Notes under the pieces: generated by a model
Databases searched by the model: none
Told to the model about the DNA's origin: nothing
The model's input: only the letters and a program-made list of their open reading frames with translations
Assembly: GCA_045629945.1 (NCBI GenBank)
Contig: JAZQSE010000009.1
Span: forward strand, 62,001 to 126,000
Source: UBA1765 sp045629945
Lineage (GTDB): Bacteria; Fibrobacterota; Fibrobacteria; Fibrobacterales; Fibrobacteraceae
Length of the DNA: 64,000 nucleotides
Direction: 5' to 3'
Made by a program: the position numbers and the translations under genes
Part shown: positions 18,030-26,249 of the stretch, piece by piece
Layout of the letters: each line of letters opens with the position of its first letter
Position numbering within the stretch: the stretch's first letter is position 1

Positions 18030-18695
18030 ATGCGTAAACTGAATTTAATTGCTTTGTTTTTTATTGCTTTTGTGGCTTGTAGTAAGGAAGGGGAAGAATG
18101 TTTAAGTTACGATGATGCAATGATGGTTCTTTATTACCACTATGTGGATTCTAAATCCCCTTATGTCCTTGATTATTCTCAATATCAAAAAGAACAACAA
18201 TTATTACAACAAGATGTAAATTTAGATTCTATATTTTTTGAAATCGAAAAACAAAAAATTTATCCAAAAGTAAGTTTTTACTTAGATGGGGAATTAATAA
18301 GTTCCAATTATGATGAATTGGGTATACAACATTGGACGAATTATACTCCTTATAAAAGAATGAAATTTGTAAATATTGTAGGTTCTAGTTGTACTAATTT
18401 TGGTGATTTTGGAAAATTAAAAAAAGGACGTGTTTTGTCATTAAAATCTATTGTTTGGAATGAAACAAAGGATTCATCAGTGTATACTATAGATATTTCA
18501 ATAAAACCAAATTATGTCTATGGATTCTTTTTGAAAAAAGATATAGAATCTATAAAATGGAACGATGGAATAGACCATATTAACATAAAAGAGTTAGAAT
18601 GTTTCAATGAAATTTGTATGTTTTACTATAAAAGAACCGATATAATATGTGAAGCTAGTTCATTAGGAGACCATTGTTTTACGTATAATGAATAG
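18030..18695 (+). CDS. Lipoprotein, unknown function
   Basis: 221 residues. AAAGGAGCGGAGT precedes the ATG, and the gene starts 12 bp after the C39-like gene, so it is probably cotranscribed. MRKLNLIALFFIAFVACSK carries lipobox FVAC. The mature protein has several cysteines and aromatic-rich beta-type sequence (YVYGFFLKKDIESIKW), with no family recognised. Its position suggests an outer-membrane partner of the upstream secreted protein; this is inferred from context only. Confidence 0.65.
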   Translation: MRKLNLIALFFIAFVACSKEGEECLSYDDAMMVLYYHYVDSKSPYVLDYSQYQKEQQLLQQDVNLDSIFFEIEKQKIYPKVSFYLDGELISSNYDELGIQHWTNYTPYKRMKFVNIVGSSCTNFGDFGKLKKGRVLSLKSIVWNETKDSSVYTIDISIKPNYVYGFFLKKDIESIKWNDGIDHINIKELECFNEICMFYYKRTDIICEASSLGDHCFTYNE

Positions 18696-18897
18696 TTTTA
18701 ATCAAATGTTATCAACTTCCAATTTTTGTGAATGGCGAACAAGTATGTGAACCCAAATAGTTGGACACAACTTTCGGGGTTCAATTCAGAGAAGGGGTGG
18801 AGAGCAACAAAGTGCGAACCAGGGGAAGGCTTTCCCCTTTTATGGAAAAATGAGTTGTCTTGGTTGCCACGCCAAAAGGCAAATGCTATCTTTGGCT

Positions 18898-18966
18898 CAC
18901 CGCCAGATGTCGTATTTCTGGGGAACCGGGCGAGAACCGCCCACAAAAAGGAAATTATTATGTCTC
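18898..18966 (+). repeat. Left direct repeat (att-like), orphan copy of thrS leader
   Basis: Same 69 bp as 31981-32049 with two differences near the ribosome site. It includes both leader hairpins, AAGGA and ATGTCTC. After it the sequence diverges and the orphan frame stops after ten codons (MSPPDGTTTA). It should still be transcribed from whatever promoter served thrS before insertion. Confidence 0.85.
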
Positions 18967-19587
18967 CACCTGACGGAACGACGACGGCCTAATGGTCGAA
19001 AATGTCGATTCTGTGCAAATAGAGGCTAAAATTCCTGGTTAAAGACCTTAGCGAAAAACTGCAAAAACGAACGAAAGGGGACGTTTTTGTGATTTCATCT
19101 GCTAAAGTAACAAAAAATCTCCTTACATAACAGGTCAAAAAAAGATTTTACAATTATTATGTAAGGCGCCCTTTTTTCACATTTTTCGAGCGCATTTTTT
19201 GTGTGGGAAAAGCCATTTACCCCTGCACAATTTTTTTGATTTTTTCATTGCAGCTTTTTCAAAATACCCCCCTACCCAAAATTTTCCAGACACCCTTTAT
19301 GGGCTTTGTTTTAATCTGCCATATTTTCTGCCCCCAGAAAAAATTTGTGCAAAACAATGTGCATCGTGAACGGAAATAATGTTCCCATAATGGGAGACCT
19401 TTGGTTATCATTTTTGACAAAATCTAGCCCTATTCCTCAGGAGTGGGGTTTATACTTTTTCGCTTTATCCAGCCCAACATAGCCTTACGGCCCACCCCTA
19501 ACACGACCCCACATATAGGGAGGTGAAACGGCCATTTAGGCCAAAGCAAAACACACAACGAAAACACACACCGAATGAGGTTCACCC
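18967..19587. other. Left-end non-coding region of the element
   Basis: About 620 bp with no convincing gene. It holds an inverted pair CCTTACATAA...TTATGTAAGG at 19121-19166, T-rich stretches, a run of short C/T tracts (cccccctaccc near 19270), and a GGGAGGTGAAAC sequence near 19520 resembling a ribosome site without a following frame. It is probably the arm-site and promoter region for the ardC operon. Confidence 0.5.
19121..19166. repeat. Inverted CTTACATAA motif pair, left end
   Basis: CCTTACATAA at 19121-19130 and its inverse TTATGTAAGG at 19157-19166, separated by 26 bp. The same 9-mer core recurs beside the integrases (see 30761-30785), so it is a candidate protein-binding site of the element. 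Confidence 0.6.
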
Positions 19588-19692
19588 ATGAACAGACTAC
19601 AACGCATCAAAGCAATCAAGCAAGCTCATCAAATGGGATTTGTGAACATCTACAACACAAAGAAACCATCCAAGCAGAACAAAAAGGGGTAA
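19588..19692 (+). CDS. 34-aa basic leader peptide upstream of ardC-like gene
   Basis: ATG at 19588 with TGAGG 7 nt upstream; stop at 19690-19692. The product starts MNRLQRIKAIKQAHQMGF and ends with a lysine-rich tail. It ends 5 nt before the ATG of the ardC-like gene, and that gene's ribosome site (AAAAAGGGGTAAG) lies over its last codons. The arrangement points to translational coupling. It may be a real small protein or a regulatory upstream frame. Confidence 0.5.
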   Translation: MNRLQRIKAIKQAHQMGFVNIYNTKKPSKQNKKG

Positions 19693-19697
19693 GCATC

Positions 19698-20558
19698 ATG
19701 AGTAACATTTATCAGGATATCACGGACAAAATCATCGCCCAACTTCAAAAGGGAATCATCCCATGGACCAAGCCCTGGGTTTGCAATAGCAAGATTCTGA
19801 GCCATGCAACAGGAAAACCTTACAGCCTCTTGAACCGCATGTTATTGGAACGCCCTGGGGAGTATGCAACATTCAAACAGGTTCAGGAAATGGGTGGCCG
19901 TGTAAAAAAAGGCGCCAAGGGTGAGCGCATCTACTTTTTTAAGCCCACCATCATCGAAACCGAAAAAGAAAAAGACGGTGAAATAATTAAAGAGCAAAAA
20001 AATTCTTTCATTTTGCGTGGATATTACGTATTCCACCTTGATGATACGGAAGGTTTGAAACCAAAATGGATTACGGGAAAACCATGTGGAATAGAAAATA
20101 AGCCTGATGAATGTGCGGAAACTATCGCAAAAGACTATTTAAGACGCGAAAATATAAAGCTTATTTTCCAGGAATATGACAGGGCTTTTTATTCCCCTGC
20201 TAGGGACTTCATTCAGATTCCTCCGCTGAAAAATTTCCGTTCCAGTAATAATTACTATGGCGTTTTATTCCATGAAATTACGCATAGTACGGGAACAAAG
20301 GAACGGCTGAATCGTTTCGCGGATGGCCCCCAACCCTTTGGCAGCAACGATTATTCGAAAGAAGAATTGGTAGCTGAAATGGGAAGCGCCATGATGCTTG
20401 CAGAGCTGGGTCTGGAAACAAAAACCACACACACAAACAATGCCGCTTATATCCAGAATTGGCTGCAAGCCCTAAAGGGTGATGCCAATCTTGTTGTGGG
20501 CGCCGCAAGCAAAGCCGAAAAGGCAGTCCGCTTCATTCTGAATCAGGAAGCTGCCTAA
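19698..20558 (+). CDS. ArdC-like antirestriction protein (ssDNA-binding domain + zincin)
   Basis: 286 residues from the ATG at 19698; the longer frame back to 19575 has no ribosome site and overlaps the leader peptide. The N-terminal ArdC domain (~1-130) contains IYQDITDKIIAQLQKGIIPW, PYSLLNRMLL and FKQVQEMGGRVKKGAKGE. The C-terminal MPTase-PolyVal zincin domain has HEITH (VLFHEITHSTGTKERLN) and a downstream EELVAEMGSAMMLAELG helix carrying the likely third ligand. ArdC proteins are carried on plasmids and ICEs and protect incoming DNA from restriction. First sizeable gene of the element, followed by a strong terminator. Confidence 0.85.
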   Translation: MSNIYQDITDKIIAQLQKGIIPWTKPWVCNSKILSHATGKPYSLLNRMLLERPGEYATFKQVQEMGGRVKKGAKGERIYFFKPTIIETEKEKDGEIIKEQKNSFILRGYYVFHLDDTEGLKPKWITGKPCGIENKPDECAETIAKDYLRRENIKLIFQEYDRAFYSPARDFIQIPPLKNFRSSNNYYGVLFHEITHSTGTKERLNRFADGPQPFGSNDYSKEELVAEMGSAMMLAELGLETKTTHTNNAAYIQNWLQALKGDANLVVGAASKAEKAVRFILNQEAA

Positions 20559-20566
20559 ACAAGTTA

Positions 20567-20597
20567 GGGAGAAGGTAAAACACCTTCTCCCTTTTTT
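20567..20597 (+). terminator. Terminator of ardC-like gene
   Basis: GGGAGAAGGT / ACCTTCTCCC, 10-bp stem with a 5-nt loop, followed by TTTTTT. Confidence 0.9.
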
Positions 20598-20602
20598 CGT
20601 TT

Positions 20603-20962
20603 TTATTTGACATCACATCCAGGGATTTTTACCGTGGGAATTTTCCAGGCATTATCTATCAGCGTTTTAATATGGGTCGCCTTGTACAAGATTGACGCCC
20701 TCTGCCATATTTCGATGTTTTCGTTTTCTTCGGAAACGAATGAAAAATAGGTGATAAACGGGGCGCCCTCTTTGTCCGAATTGCAACATACTACCACAAG
20801 AGGCATTTGACCTTTTTGCTCGGAATTAACATAGACAGAAATACAGGCTAATTTCCGATTTAGGTCACAATAAAGGCCCAGTTTTTCGAGCTGTTCCGTC
20901 AATTTTACCAGCTGGTAACTCACATCAAGGCTTACAGTGCTTCTTAGCGAATCAGATATCAT
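20603..20962 (-). CDS. Hypothetical protein of the element (119 aa)
   Basis: ATG at 20962 and stop just beyond the shared terminator. The sequence is balanced, with a helical N-terminus (YQLVKLTEQLEKLGLYCDLN) and a beta-rich middle (KLACISVYVNS, MPLVVVCCNS, FITYFSFVSE). No recognised family; it might be an effector or immunity-type protein. No clear ribosome site, so the start is uncertain. Confidence 0.5.
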   Translation of the reverse strand: MISDSLRSTVSLDVSYQLVKLTEQLEKLGLYCDLNRKLACISVYVNSEQKGQMPLVVVCCNSDKEGAPFITYFSFVSEENENIEIWQRASILYKATHIKTLIDNAWKIPTVKIPGCDVK

Positions 20963-21075
20963 TGGAAGTTTCGTTGTTCATACAGCTCTAGTTTATACAT
21001 TTACCAGCTGCATAAACTACACACCTCCACATAAAAGATTCGCATCCTATGTTAAGAGAGAATTTCGCTTACTTG

Positions 21076-21273
21076 TCAGCGCATTAGTTCCCTATACAGG
21101 GTGACGCTAGCTCTCCACCAGGTCCGCCAACAGAAGAAAATATCGTTGAAGCCGTTTTCCTTTATGTGCCTGTAGTTCCTGACGAAAAAGAACGCCGCAA
21201 ACACGACACAGAGTTTGATGAATAGCAGGATGCGGAGCATCCAGACCATGAGCCAAATCTTGTATTCGTTCAT
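21076..21273 (-). CDS. Possible small membrane protein (65 aa)
   Basis: From the ATG at 21273 the frame encodes MNEYKIWLMVWMLR, then a hydrophobic stretch (ILLFIKLCVVFAAFFF) followed by a basic, tryptophan-rich tail. One predicted TM helix. No ribosome site is visible and no family is recognised, so reality is uncertain. It sits between the hypothetical gene at 20603 and the restriction genes. Confidence 0.3.
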   Translation of the reverse strand: MNEYKIWLMVWMLRILLFIKLCVVFAAFFFVRNYRHIKENGFNDIFFCWRTWWRASVTLYRELMR

Positions 21274-21373
21274 AATGGGGCGAAAGCTAGTAAAAATATG
21301 GTTCCAAGCGTGCAAACAGTTGTTGCATAATGAATGTCAAAAATCTAATCATACTAGATTAAATGAACATTTT

Positions 21374-23425
21374 TTAGTTGATGGTGATTTCGTTATGGTC
21401 TTTTAAAGCTTTTGTAAGAAAATCTTTCAGTTTTTTGGAGTTGTCTGTTCGGCATGTTATTTCGATGTTCCAGCCATTACGCTGGCTGTTGCTTACAGGC
21501 CTTAATTTGAACAGCATATCGCATTTACTGTTTTCAAACACAATGGAATCCATCTGTGCGGTTTCAGAAAGATAAGCTGCGGCAGAAATGACAACAAAAT
21601 CTTTGATTGAAGACTTGTCCTTGCACTTTTCCCAATCTTGATTTTGTTTTTCTCTTTTTACGTTAGGAACAAAATCCATCATTCTTTTTATGTATTCGAT
21701 AAGCTTTTTTCCTACATCTTGTTCTAAGTCTTTTGAGTTTTCCTTTGACTCGATAGAAAGGAGTGCAGGTTTTTCAAAAACATCAAATAGTTCTATAATA
21801 TGGTCGGGACGTTTCCCAGCAATTTCATCACTTACTCTTGGTAACGAAAGCCAGCGTTTCTCACACCTATTGTCTATAATTGAGAAACCACTCCAGTCAC
21901 CGCCAGGAGGATTACACATTCCTTCAAAGCAATTTTTTTGAAGCAGCCGTGAGAATAAATAATGAATGGCCGTATCGACATCGTCTTCGTGAAAACTTTG
22001 CGGTTTGCTTGAAAAATAATCACCAGTTAAGCTGGAAGAAGCAATGTTTGCATTTGTTCTATAGTTGATGTCGCGAACATCTTTTAAGTATTTTGCAATG
22101 GTGTTGCTTTCTTCTTTATTCTCTTCTAAAATCTCTACATCTATGGCGATGAAGTCACTTAGTGAAATAAGGGCTTTCCACAAACCATTGTTCTTTGCCA
22201 ATTGTTTGGGGTTTGTTTTTAAAAGTGAGTAGTTTCTTCTTAATAATGGGCCATACAAAAAAGTCATGAAATCATAATTTTTCCCTACCAGCATTTGCGC
22301 AAACGGAAGTGCGCCTCTGTCGGGTCGATTGTCGTCGCCTCTGGGCTTGAATCCTTTAAGAAGACAGATAAGCAAATCTTTATCTCTTTTCCCTACTTTG
22401 CTGATAGTATCTTCGTCATATTCAGGATAAATTTCTTTTAGTTTCTGGGAAAAAAGAGGCCTCTTTCCCGCTGGAATGGCTCCAAATGGCAAATCTTTCG
22501 ATGCGATTCCAATACTCACATTTTTGACTAATGAGAAGAATTTGTCGAGATTTCCGTGTTTGCTTTTTTGAGCGACCTTCTTTTCGAAGTTCATTCGCCC
22601 ATTGGTTTTCGAGTATTCTAAAACATTGTAATTGTTTTGGTATATTGCGTTCCATTGTTGGTCTGTGAGACTATTTCGAGAACTGTTTACTTTTGCTAAG
22701 AAACGAACAACTTTGAAATTTTTCTGCGTGAGGGCGTTCCAATCTTCATCGGAGTTTTCGTTCAACATTGTTTTAACTATGAATTTTGCAAAGTCTTCTT
22801 TTGCAAAATCTCTTTCGTCGAAATCTCTCAGGTCTTCGTTGTCCTCTTTATTAAATTCTTCTGCTTTGAAATATGCCTGGACAACTTTCAGATTGTTGTT
22901 TTTTGAAAAACTTATATAGCTATAAGGAACGGCTGCATTTGGAAATCTAAGAGCCTTACGCTCTCGTGTAACCGCGTCTAATTCATATTTTACAAAATCG
23001 ACAATGTAAACGTAAGGGCATCCTGTAATGCCTGTTGAATATGCTCGGCCACTTCGCTGCCATGCTTGGTTCCCCGCTTGTAGAGCACTGCAAAATTCAA
23101 TGGCGAAAAGTATGCGTTCTTTATCGTTTTTGACTTCCGTTACGATTGCGTCAGGGGTTTCATCTAAGAAGCTGCCATTTTCCTTTAAAATATCGAAGAT
23201 GTTTTTGCTCCATCGTGTTCTTCCAGCTTTGTTAAATCCAGGAAGTAAATCGAGATGCCATTCATGCTCATTGTTACTGTATCGAAATGATATATCAATG
23301 GTGATAGTGGAGGGCGACGACAAATGAGCATCCTGGGCCAGAGGTTCGAGCAACTCTAAAAGAATCTTTGCGATTCTTTCACATTCAATAATGTTATCGC
23401 CATGAATTCTGAAATGTTTTTTCAT
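21374..23425 (-). CDS. Type II restriction endonuclease (predicted)
   Basis: 683 residues. AAGGAG precedes the ATG at 23425. It follows the controller gene by 15 bp and is divergent from two methyltransferase genes, which is what identifies it. N-terminal region: FRIHGDNIIECERIAKILLE. A candidate PD-(D/E)XK-like active site follows at ~90-135: PDAIV, then ILFAIEFCSALQAGNQAWQR, with Glu in a strand but no obvious lysine (Cys or Gln in its place). The C-terminal ~200 residues include HIIELFDVFEKPALLSIESKENSKD, a second acidic-strand/SKE pattern that could instead be the catalytic site. The large size suggests a type IIS-like enzyme with separate recognition and cleavage parts. Specificity cannot be read. 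Confidence 0.7.
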   Translation of the reverse strand: MKKHFRIHGDNIIECERIAKILLELLEPLAQDAHLSSPSTITIDISFRYSNNEHEWHLDLLPGFNKAGRTRWSKNIFDILKENGSFLDETPDAIVTEVKNDKERILFAIEFCSALQAGNQAWQRSGRAYSTGITGCPYVYIVDFVKYELDAVTRERKALRFPNAAVPYSYISFSKNNNLKVVQAYFKAEEFNKEDNEDLRDFDERDFAKEDFAKFIVKTMLNENSDEDWNALTQKNFKVVRFLAKVNSSRNSLTDQQWNAIYQNNYNVLEYSKTNGRMNFEKKVAQKSKHGNLDKFFSLVKNVSIGIASKDLPFGAIPAGKRPLFSQKLKEIYPEYDEDTISKVGKRDKDLLICLLKGFKPRGDDNRPDRGALPFAQMLVGKNYDFMTFLYGPLLRRNYSLLKTNPKQLAKNNGLWKALISLSDFIAIDVEILEENKEESNTIAKYLKDVRDINYRTNANIASSSLTGDYFSSKPQSFHEDDVDTAIHYLFSRLLQKNCFEGMCNPPGGDWSGFSIIDNRCEKRWLSLPRVSDEIAGKRPDHIIELFDVFEKPALLSIESKENSKDLEQDVGKKLIEYIKRMMDFVPNVKREKQNQDWEKCKDKSSIKDFVVISAAAYLSETAQMDSIVFENSKCDMLFKLRPVSNSQRNGWNIEITCRTDNSKKLKDFLTKALKDHNEITIN

Positions 23426-23440
23426 GGTAAGCTCTCCTTG

Positions 23441-23647
23441 TTATAGCCCTTCAAACAAATCGCTTAAAGACACTCCCAAGCCATCTGAAATCTTTTTGAT
23501 ATTTATGATTGATACGTTGCGTTTACCGAGTTCGAGTGAAGCGAGGTAAGTTCTATCCATGCCAATTTGCAGAGCGAATTTTTCTTGGCTAAGACCTTTT
23601 CCTTGCCTTAAAAGCTTGATTTTTTTTCCTAATTCCGTTGTAATCAT
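23441..23647 (-). CDS. Xre-family controller (C) protein of the restriction system
   Basis: 68 residues, almost entirely one HTH_3 domain: LGKKIKLLRQGKGLSQEKFA, then DRTYLASLELGKRNVSI, LGVSLSDLF. GAGG lies 6 nt before the ATG. Length and position (immediately upstream of the endonuclease, divergent from the methyltransferases) are those of C proteins. These bind operator repeats to delay endonuclease expression until the host DNA is methylated. Confidence 0.85.
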   Translation of the reverse strand: MITTELGKKIKLLRQGKGLSQEKFALQIGMDRTYLASLELGKRNVSIINIKKISDGLGVSLSDLFEGL

Positions 23648-23689
23648 GCCATACCTCGAGTTTAATTAACTAAATTAGATATTGTTATT

Positions 23690-23712
23690 AAAAAGTCAAC
23701 GGACTATAAGTA
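23690..23712. promoter_or_regulatory. Candidate C-box operator
   Basis: On the minus strand the sequence reads ACTTATAGTCCGTTGACT. ACTTATAGTC resembles the half-site consensus of known C-protein operators, and a second GACT element follows. It lies in the 141-bp gap between the divergent C gene (23647) and methyltransferase gene (23789), as expected for autoregulation. Confidence 0.6.
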
Positions 23713-23788
23713 TCAATAGAACAATGGAAGATTTTGTTTGTAATGAATAGAAAACAACGTCTGACGCATGATTCTTAAAGAGGTTCAT

Positions 23789-24613
23789 ATGGATGAAATA
23801 AAAAAATTGAATGTAATCCTGAAAGAAGATTGCATCGAAGGCATGAAGAAGCTGCCCGACAATTCATTCGATTTTGCCGTTGTTGACCCTCCTTACAATT
23901 TGAGTTCTGGCGGTGACTGGAAATGGGACTCCTCCGCAAATCTGAAAGGATTTGGCGGAGATTGGTCTAAGGTTATGGAAAAGTGGGATAACATGCCGCT
24001 TTTAGAATATTTCATGTTCTGCAATTCTTGGATTGCGGAATTGAAACGTGTTATTAAGCCGACTGGTTCCTTTTGGATTCATGGAACATACCACAACATT
24101 GGATTGATAAACTTTATTCTTCAAATGCAAAATGTTGAAATAATCAACGAGGTTGTTTGGTTTAAAAGGAATAGTTTCCCCAATTTGTCTGGACGTAGGC
24201 TAACGGCAAGTCATGAGACAATTTTATGGTGCCATACTGGAGGCGCCAAAAAGAGGCAATACTGCTTTAATTATGAGGCCTCAAAAAATAACCCTTATCC
24301 CGAAGACATGATAAAGCAACAGGGGAAACAAATGCGAACGGTGTGGGACATCCCCAACAATAAAAACAGAGAGGAGCTCGCTTTTGGAAAGCATCCCACA
24401 CAAAAACCCGTGCGTTTAGCTCAACGCATATTCGAAATATCTGCGCCTTCCGCTGGCCGTGTCCTAATTCCGTTTGCCGGTTCAGGAACGGAGTGTCTTG
24501 TTGCTCAAAAAATGGGACTAGATTTCTTGGGGTTTGAGCTAGAACAAGAATACATAGATATCGCAAATAAAAGACTTAAAGATTCAAAATCTCAAATTTC
24601 GTTGAACATTTAA
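23789..24613 (+). CDS. DNA adenine methyltransferase, beta-class (M1)
   Basis: 274 residues from the ATG at 23789 (AAAGAGG 5 nt upstream). Motif order is beta class: catalytic motif IV comes first (DFAVVDPPYNLS, residues ~33-44) and the SAM-binding motif I comes near the C-terminus (VLIPFAGSGTECLVAQ). HPTQKPVRLAQRI is the usual block before motif I. DPPY points to N6-adenine methylation. It forms one strand-specific half of a two-methyltransferase system with the next gene, 9 bp downstream, which suggests an asymmetric recognition site. Confidence 0.9.
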   Translation: MDEIKKLNVILKEDCIEGMKKLPDNSFDFAVVDPPYNLSSGGDWKWDSSANLKGFGGDWSKVMEKWDNMPLLEYFMFCNSWIAELKRVIKPTGSFWIHGTYHNIGLINFILQMQNVEIINEVVWFKRNSFPNLSGRRLTASHETILWCHTGGAKKRQYCFNYEASKNNPYPEDMIKQQGKQMRTVWDIPNNKNREELAFGKHPTQKPVRLAQRIFEISAPSAGRVLIPFAGSGTECLVAQKMGLDFLGFELEQEYIDIANKRLKDSKSQISLNI

Positions 24614-24622
24614 TGGTATATC

Positions 24623-25480
24623 ATGGCGTCGGCTGAAAAAATTCCAACTTTGATAAAGTGGACGGGCAGCAAAAGAAAACAAGCCCCTTTTATAACATCA
24701 TTGCTGCCAAGTTATGATAGGTACATAGAGCCTTTTTTGGGTGGTGGTTCAATGCTTTATTTGAACAGCCGCAAAGAGGCTATTGCCAGCGATGCATATA
24801 GTCCTTTAATTGAATTGTGGAAACTTATACAGGAGCAGCCGAATTTAGTCATTTCGGACTATGAGAGAAAATGGAAGGAACTGGACATTGAATACGCGGA
24901 CTTGCAAGAAAAAAGAGTAAAAAACGCAAAAGGACTTCCTAAGGTTTTTTATGCTTGTCGCGACAACTTTAACAAAACGCATGACCCTTTGGATTTGAAT
25001 TTCATTATGCGAACTTGCGTGAATGGAATTGTTAGATTCAATGATAAGGGAGAGTTTAATAACTCATTTCATTTGTCGAGACAGGGGATGAAACCAGACC
25101 TCTTCGCGTCAATTGTAAATTCTTGGCATGAACGAATTGAAAGGGTGAATTTTCGCTGCTGCGATTATACTGAGACGTTTGAAATGGCGAAAAAAGGCGA
25201 TGTTGTTTATTTAGACCCGCCTTATGCTGATAGCCATAACAGATATTTTAAGGACTTGGACGTAGAATTCTTTTTCAAGGAATTGGAAAAACTCTCAAGA
25301 AAGGGAGTGTCATGGGTACTGTCTTTTGACGGTTCAAGGGCATCACGCGAATACTATGACGGGGTACCCAAAGATTTATACAAAAGAAAATTCGCTGTAT
25401 CGAACGGAAATTCTGCTGTTAGCGGTGTCCTTAATAAGAAAACCGAATTGGTAACAGAATCCCTATATCTGAATTACTAA
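24623..25480 (+). CDS. DNA adenine methyltransferase, D12/Dam-like alpha-class (M2)
   Basis: 285 residues. Motif I-like IKWTGSKRKQAPFI at the N-terminus is followed by YIEPFLGGGSMLY, and the catalytic motif GDVVYLDPPYADSHNRYF lies at ~190. This is the MethyltransfD12 order of Dam and DpnM. It methylates N6 of adenine. Start 9 bp after the M1 stop, same operon. It presumably modifies the strand not protected by M1. Confidence 0.9.
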   Translation: MASAEKIPTLIKWTGSKRKQAPFITSLLPSYDRYIEPFLGGGSMLYLNSRKEAIASDAYSPLIELWKLIQEQPNLVISDYERKWKELDIEYADLQEKRVKNAKGLPKVFYACRDNFNKTHDPLDLNFIMRTCVNGIVRFNDKGEFNNSFHLSRQGMKPDLFASIVNSWHERIERVNFRCCDYTETFEMAKKGDVVYLDPPYADSHNRYFKDLDVEFFFKELEKLSRKGVSWVLSFDGSRASREYYDGVPKDLYKRKFAVSNGNSAVSGVLNKKTELVTESLYLNY

Positions 25481-25508
25481 TGTTTGCAAAAAACACTCGG
25501 AGTGTCCA

Positions 25509-26093
25509 ATGGTAAAACTTAATTTATCCGATGAAGAAAAAGATTTGCTAAAAAGCCTGAGCTCTGTTCAAAACGGCATGACAGACCTCATGGTATTTTT
25601 GAAAGACAACTTTTTTATAGACAGATTACTTTTGATAGATTATGACGATAAGAATGTTCAATTATATCGTAGAATGTCTTCTGATTTAAATAGTGAAGTC
25701 GATAAAATAACTCATTTGGATAAAGTAATTAAAATCCTGAATGAAAACGACATGATAAACGTGTCGCCGTTTACAACTCCGATAAGTGGACAGAGTGTTT
25801 TTTGGTTCAATTCAACAACGTTCTTCAAAATTGTTAATGGAATACAGCTCAAACCAAATGTAACTATACAGAACGGATATCTTGTTGAAAATGGTAAGAA
25901 TTTGATGGAAGGTATAAAACTTCCAAATCATTATTACGAAATTATTTTAAGTTGGCATGTTTATGTAAGCATAAACACCTCGTTGAAAGAATATATTGAA
26001 AATGATTTTAAAACCCGCGAAGAAATGAAAAATATTAAAGAAAATATAGGCGGGGGCGTACTTAGCGCCTTTAGAAGAATCTTTGGACATTAG
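25509..26093 (+). CDS. Hypothetical protein following the methyltransferases
   Basis: 194 residues; the gene starts 28 bp after M2. The N-terminal ~75 residues are helical and charged (SDEEKDLLKSLSSVQNGMTD, HLDKVIKILNEND), the centre is beta-rich (VTIQNGYLVENGKNLMEG), and the C-terminus is a basic helix (VLSAFRRIFGH). No family recognised. Cotranscription with the restriction system suggests an accessory role, but nothing in the sequence shows which. Confidence 0.6.
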   Translation: MVKLNLSDEEKDLLKSLSSVQNGMTDLMVFLKDNFFIDRLLLIDYDDKNVQLYRRMSSDLNSEVDKITHLDKVIKILNENDMINVSPFTTPISGQSVFWFNSTTFFKIVNGIQLKPNVTIQNGYLVENGKNLMEGIKLPNHYYEIILSWHVYVSINTSLKEYIENDFKTREEMKNIKENIGGGVLSAFRRIFGH

Positions 26094-26199
26094 ATGTTGA
26101 AACTATTTTTTTAATCTTATACATCTTCAAAACCTTATCAATTTCTTCTACAATGGGCTACAAAAGGGCCAAAGCGACAATAGGAAACCTTAACAACCA

Positions 26200-26224
26200 G
26201 GCTCAACATTGATTTTGCTGAGCC
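26200..26224. terminator. Hairpin between convergent genes
   Basis: GGCTCA / TGAGCC 6-bp stem with a 13-nt loop between the genes ending at 26093 and 26250. Weak, with no long T tract. Confidence 0.4.
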
Positions 26225-26249
26225 CGATTATTTCGTATTATACATTGGG

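Noticed and set aside
18750..18930. T-box riboswitch in the old thrS upstream region
   Set aside because: There are GGGTGG-like and terminator-like pieces, but no T-box consensus (TGGNACCGCG) or specifier loop could be placed with confidence.
18732..18992. An 86-codon open frame through the left thrS-leader copy
   Set aside because: It runs across the presumed thrS upstream region and the duplicated leader hairpins, has no family resemblance, and the same leader at 31.98 kb is clearly non-coding.
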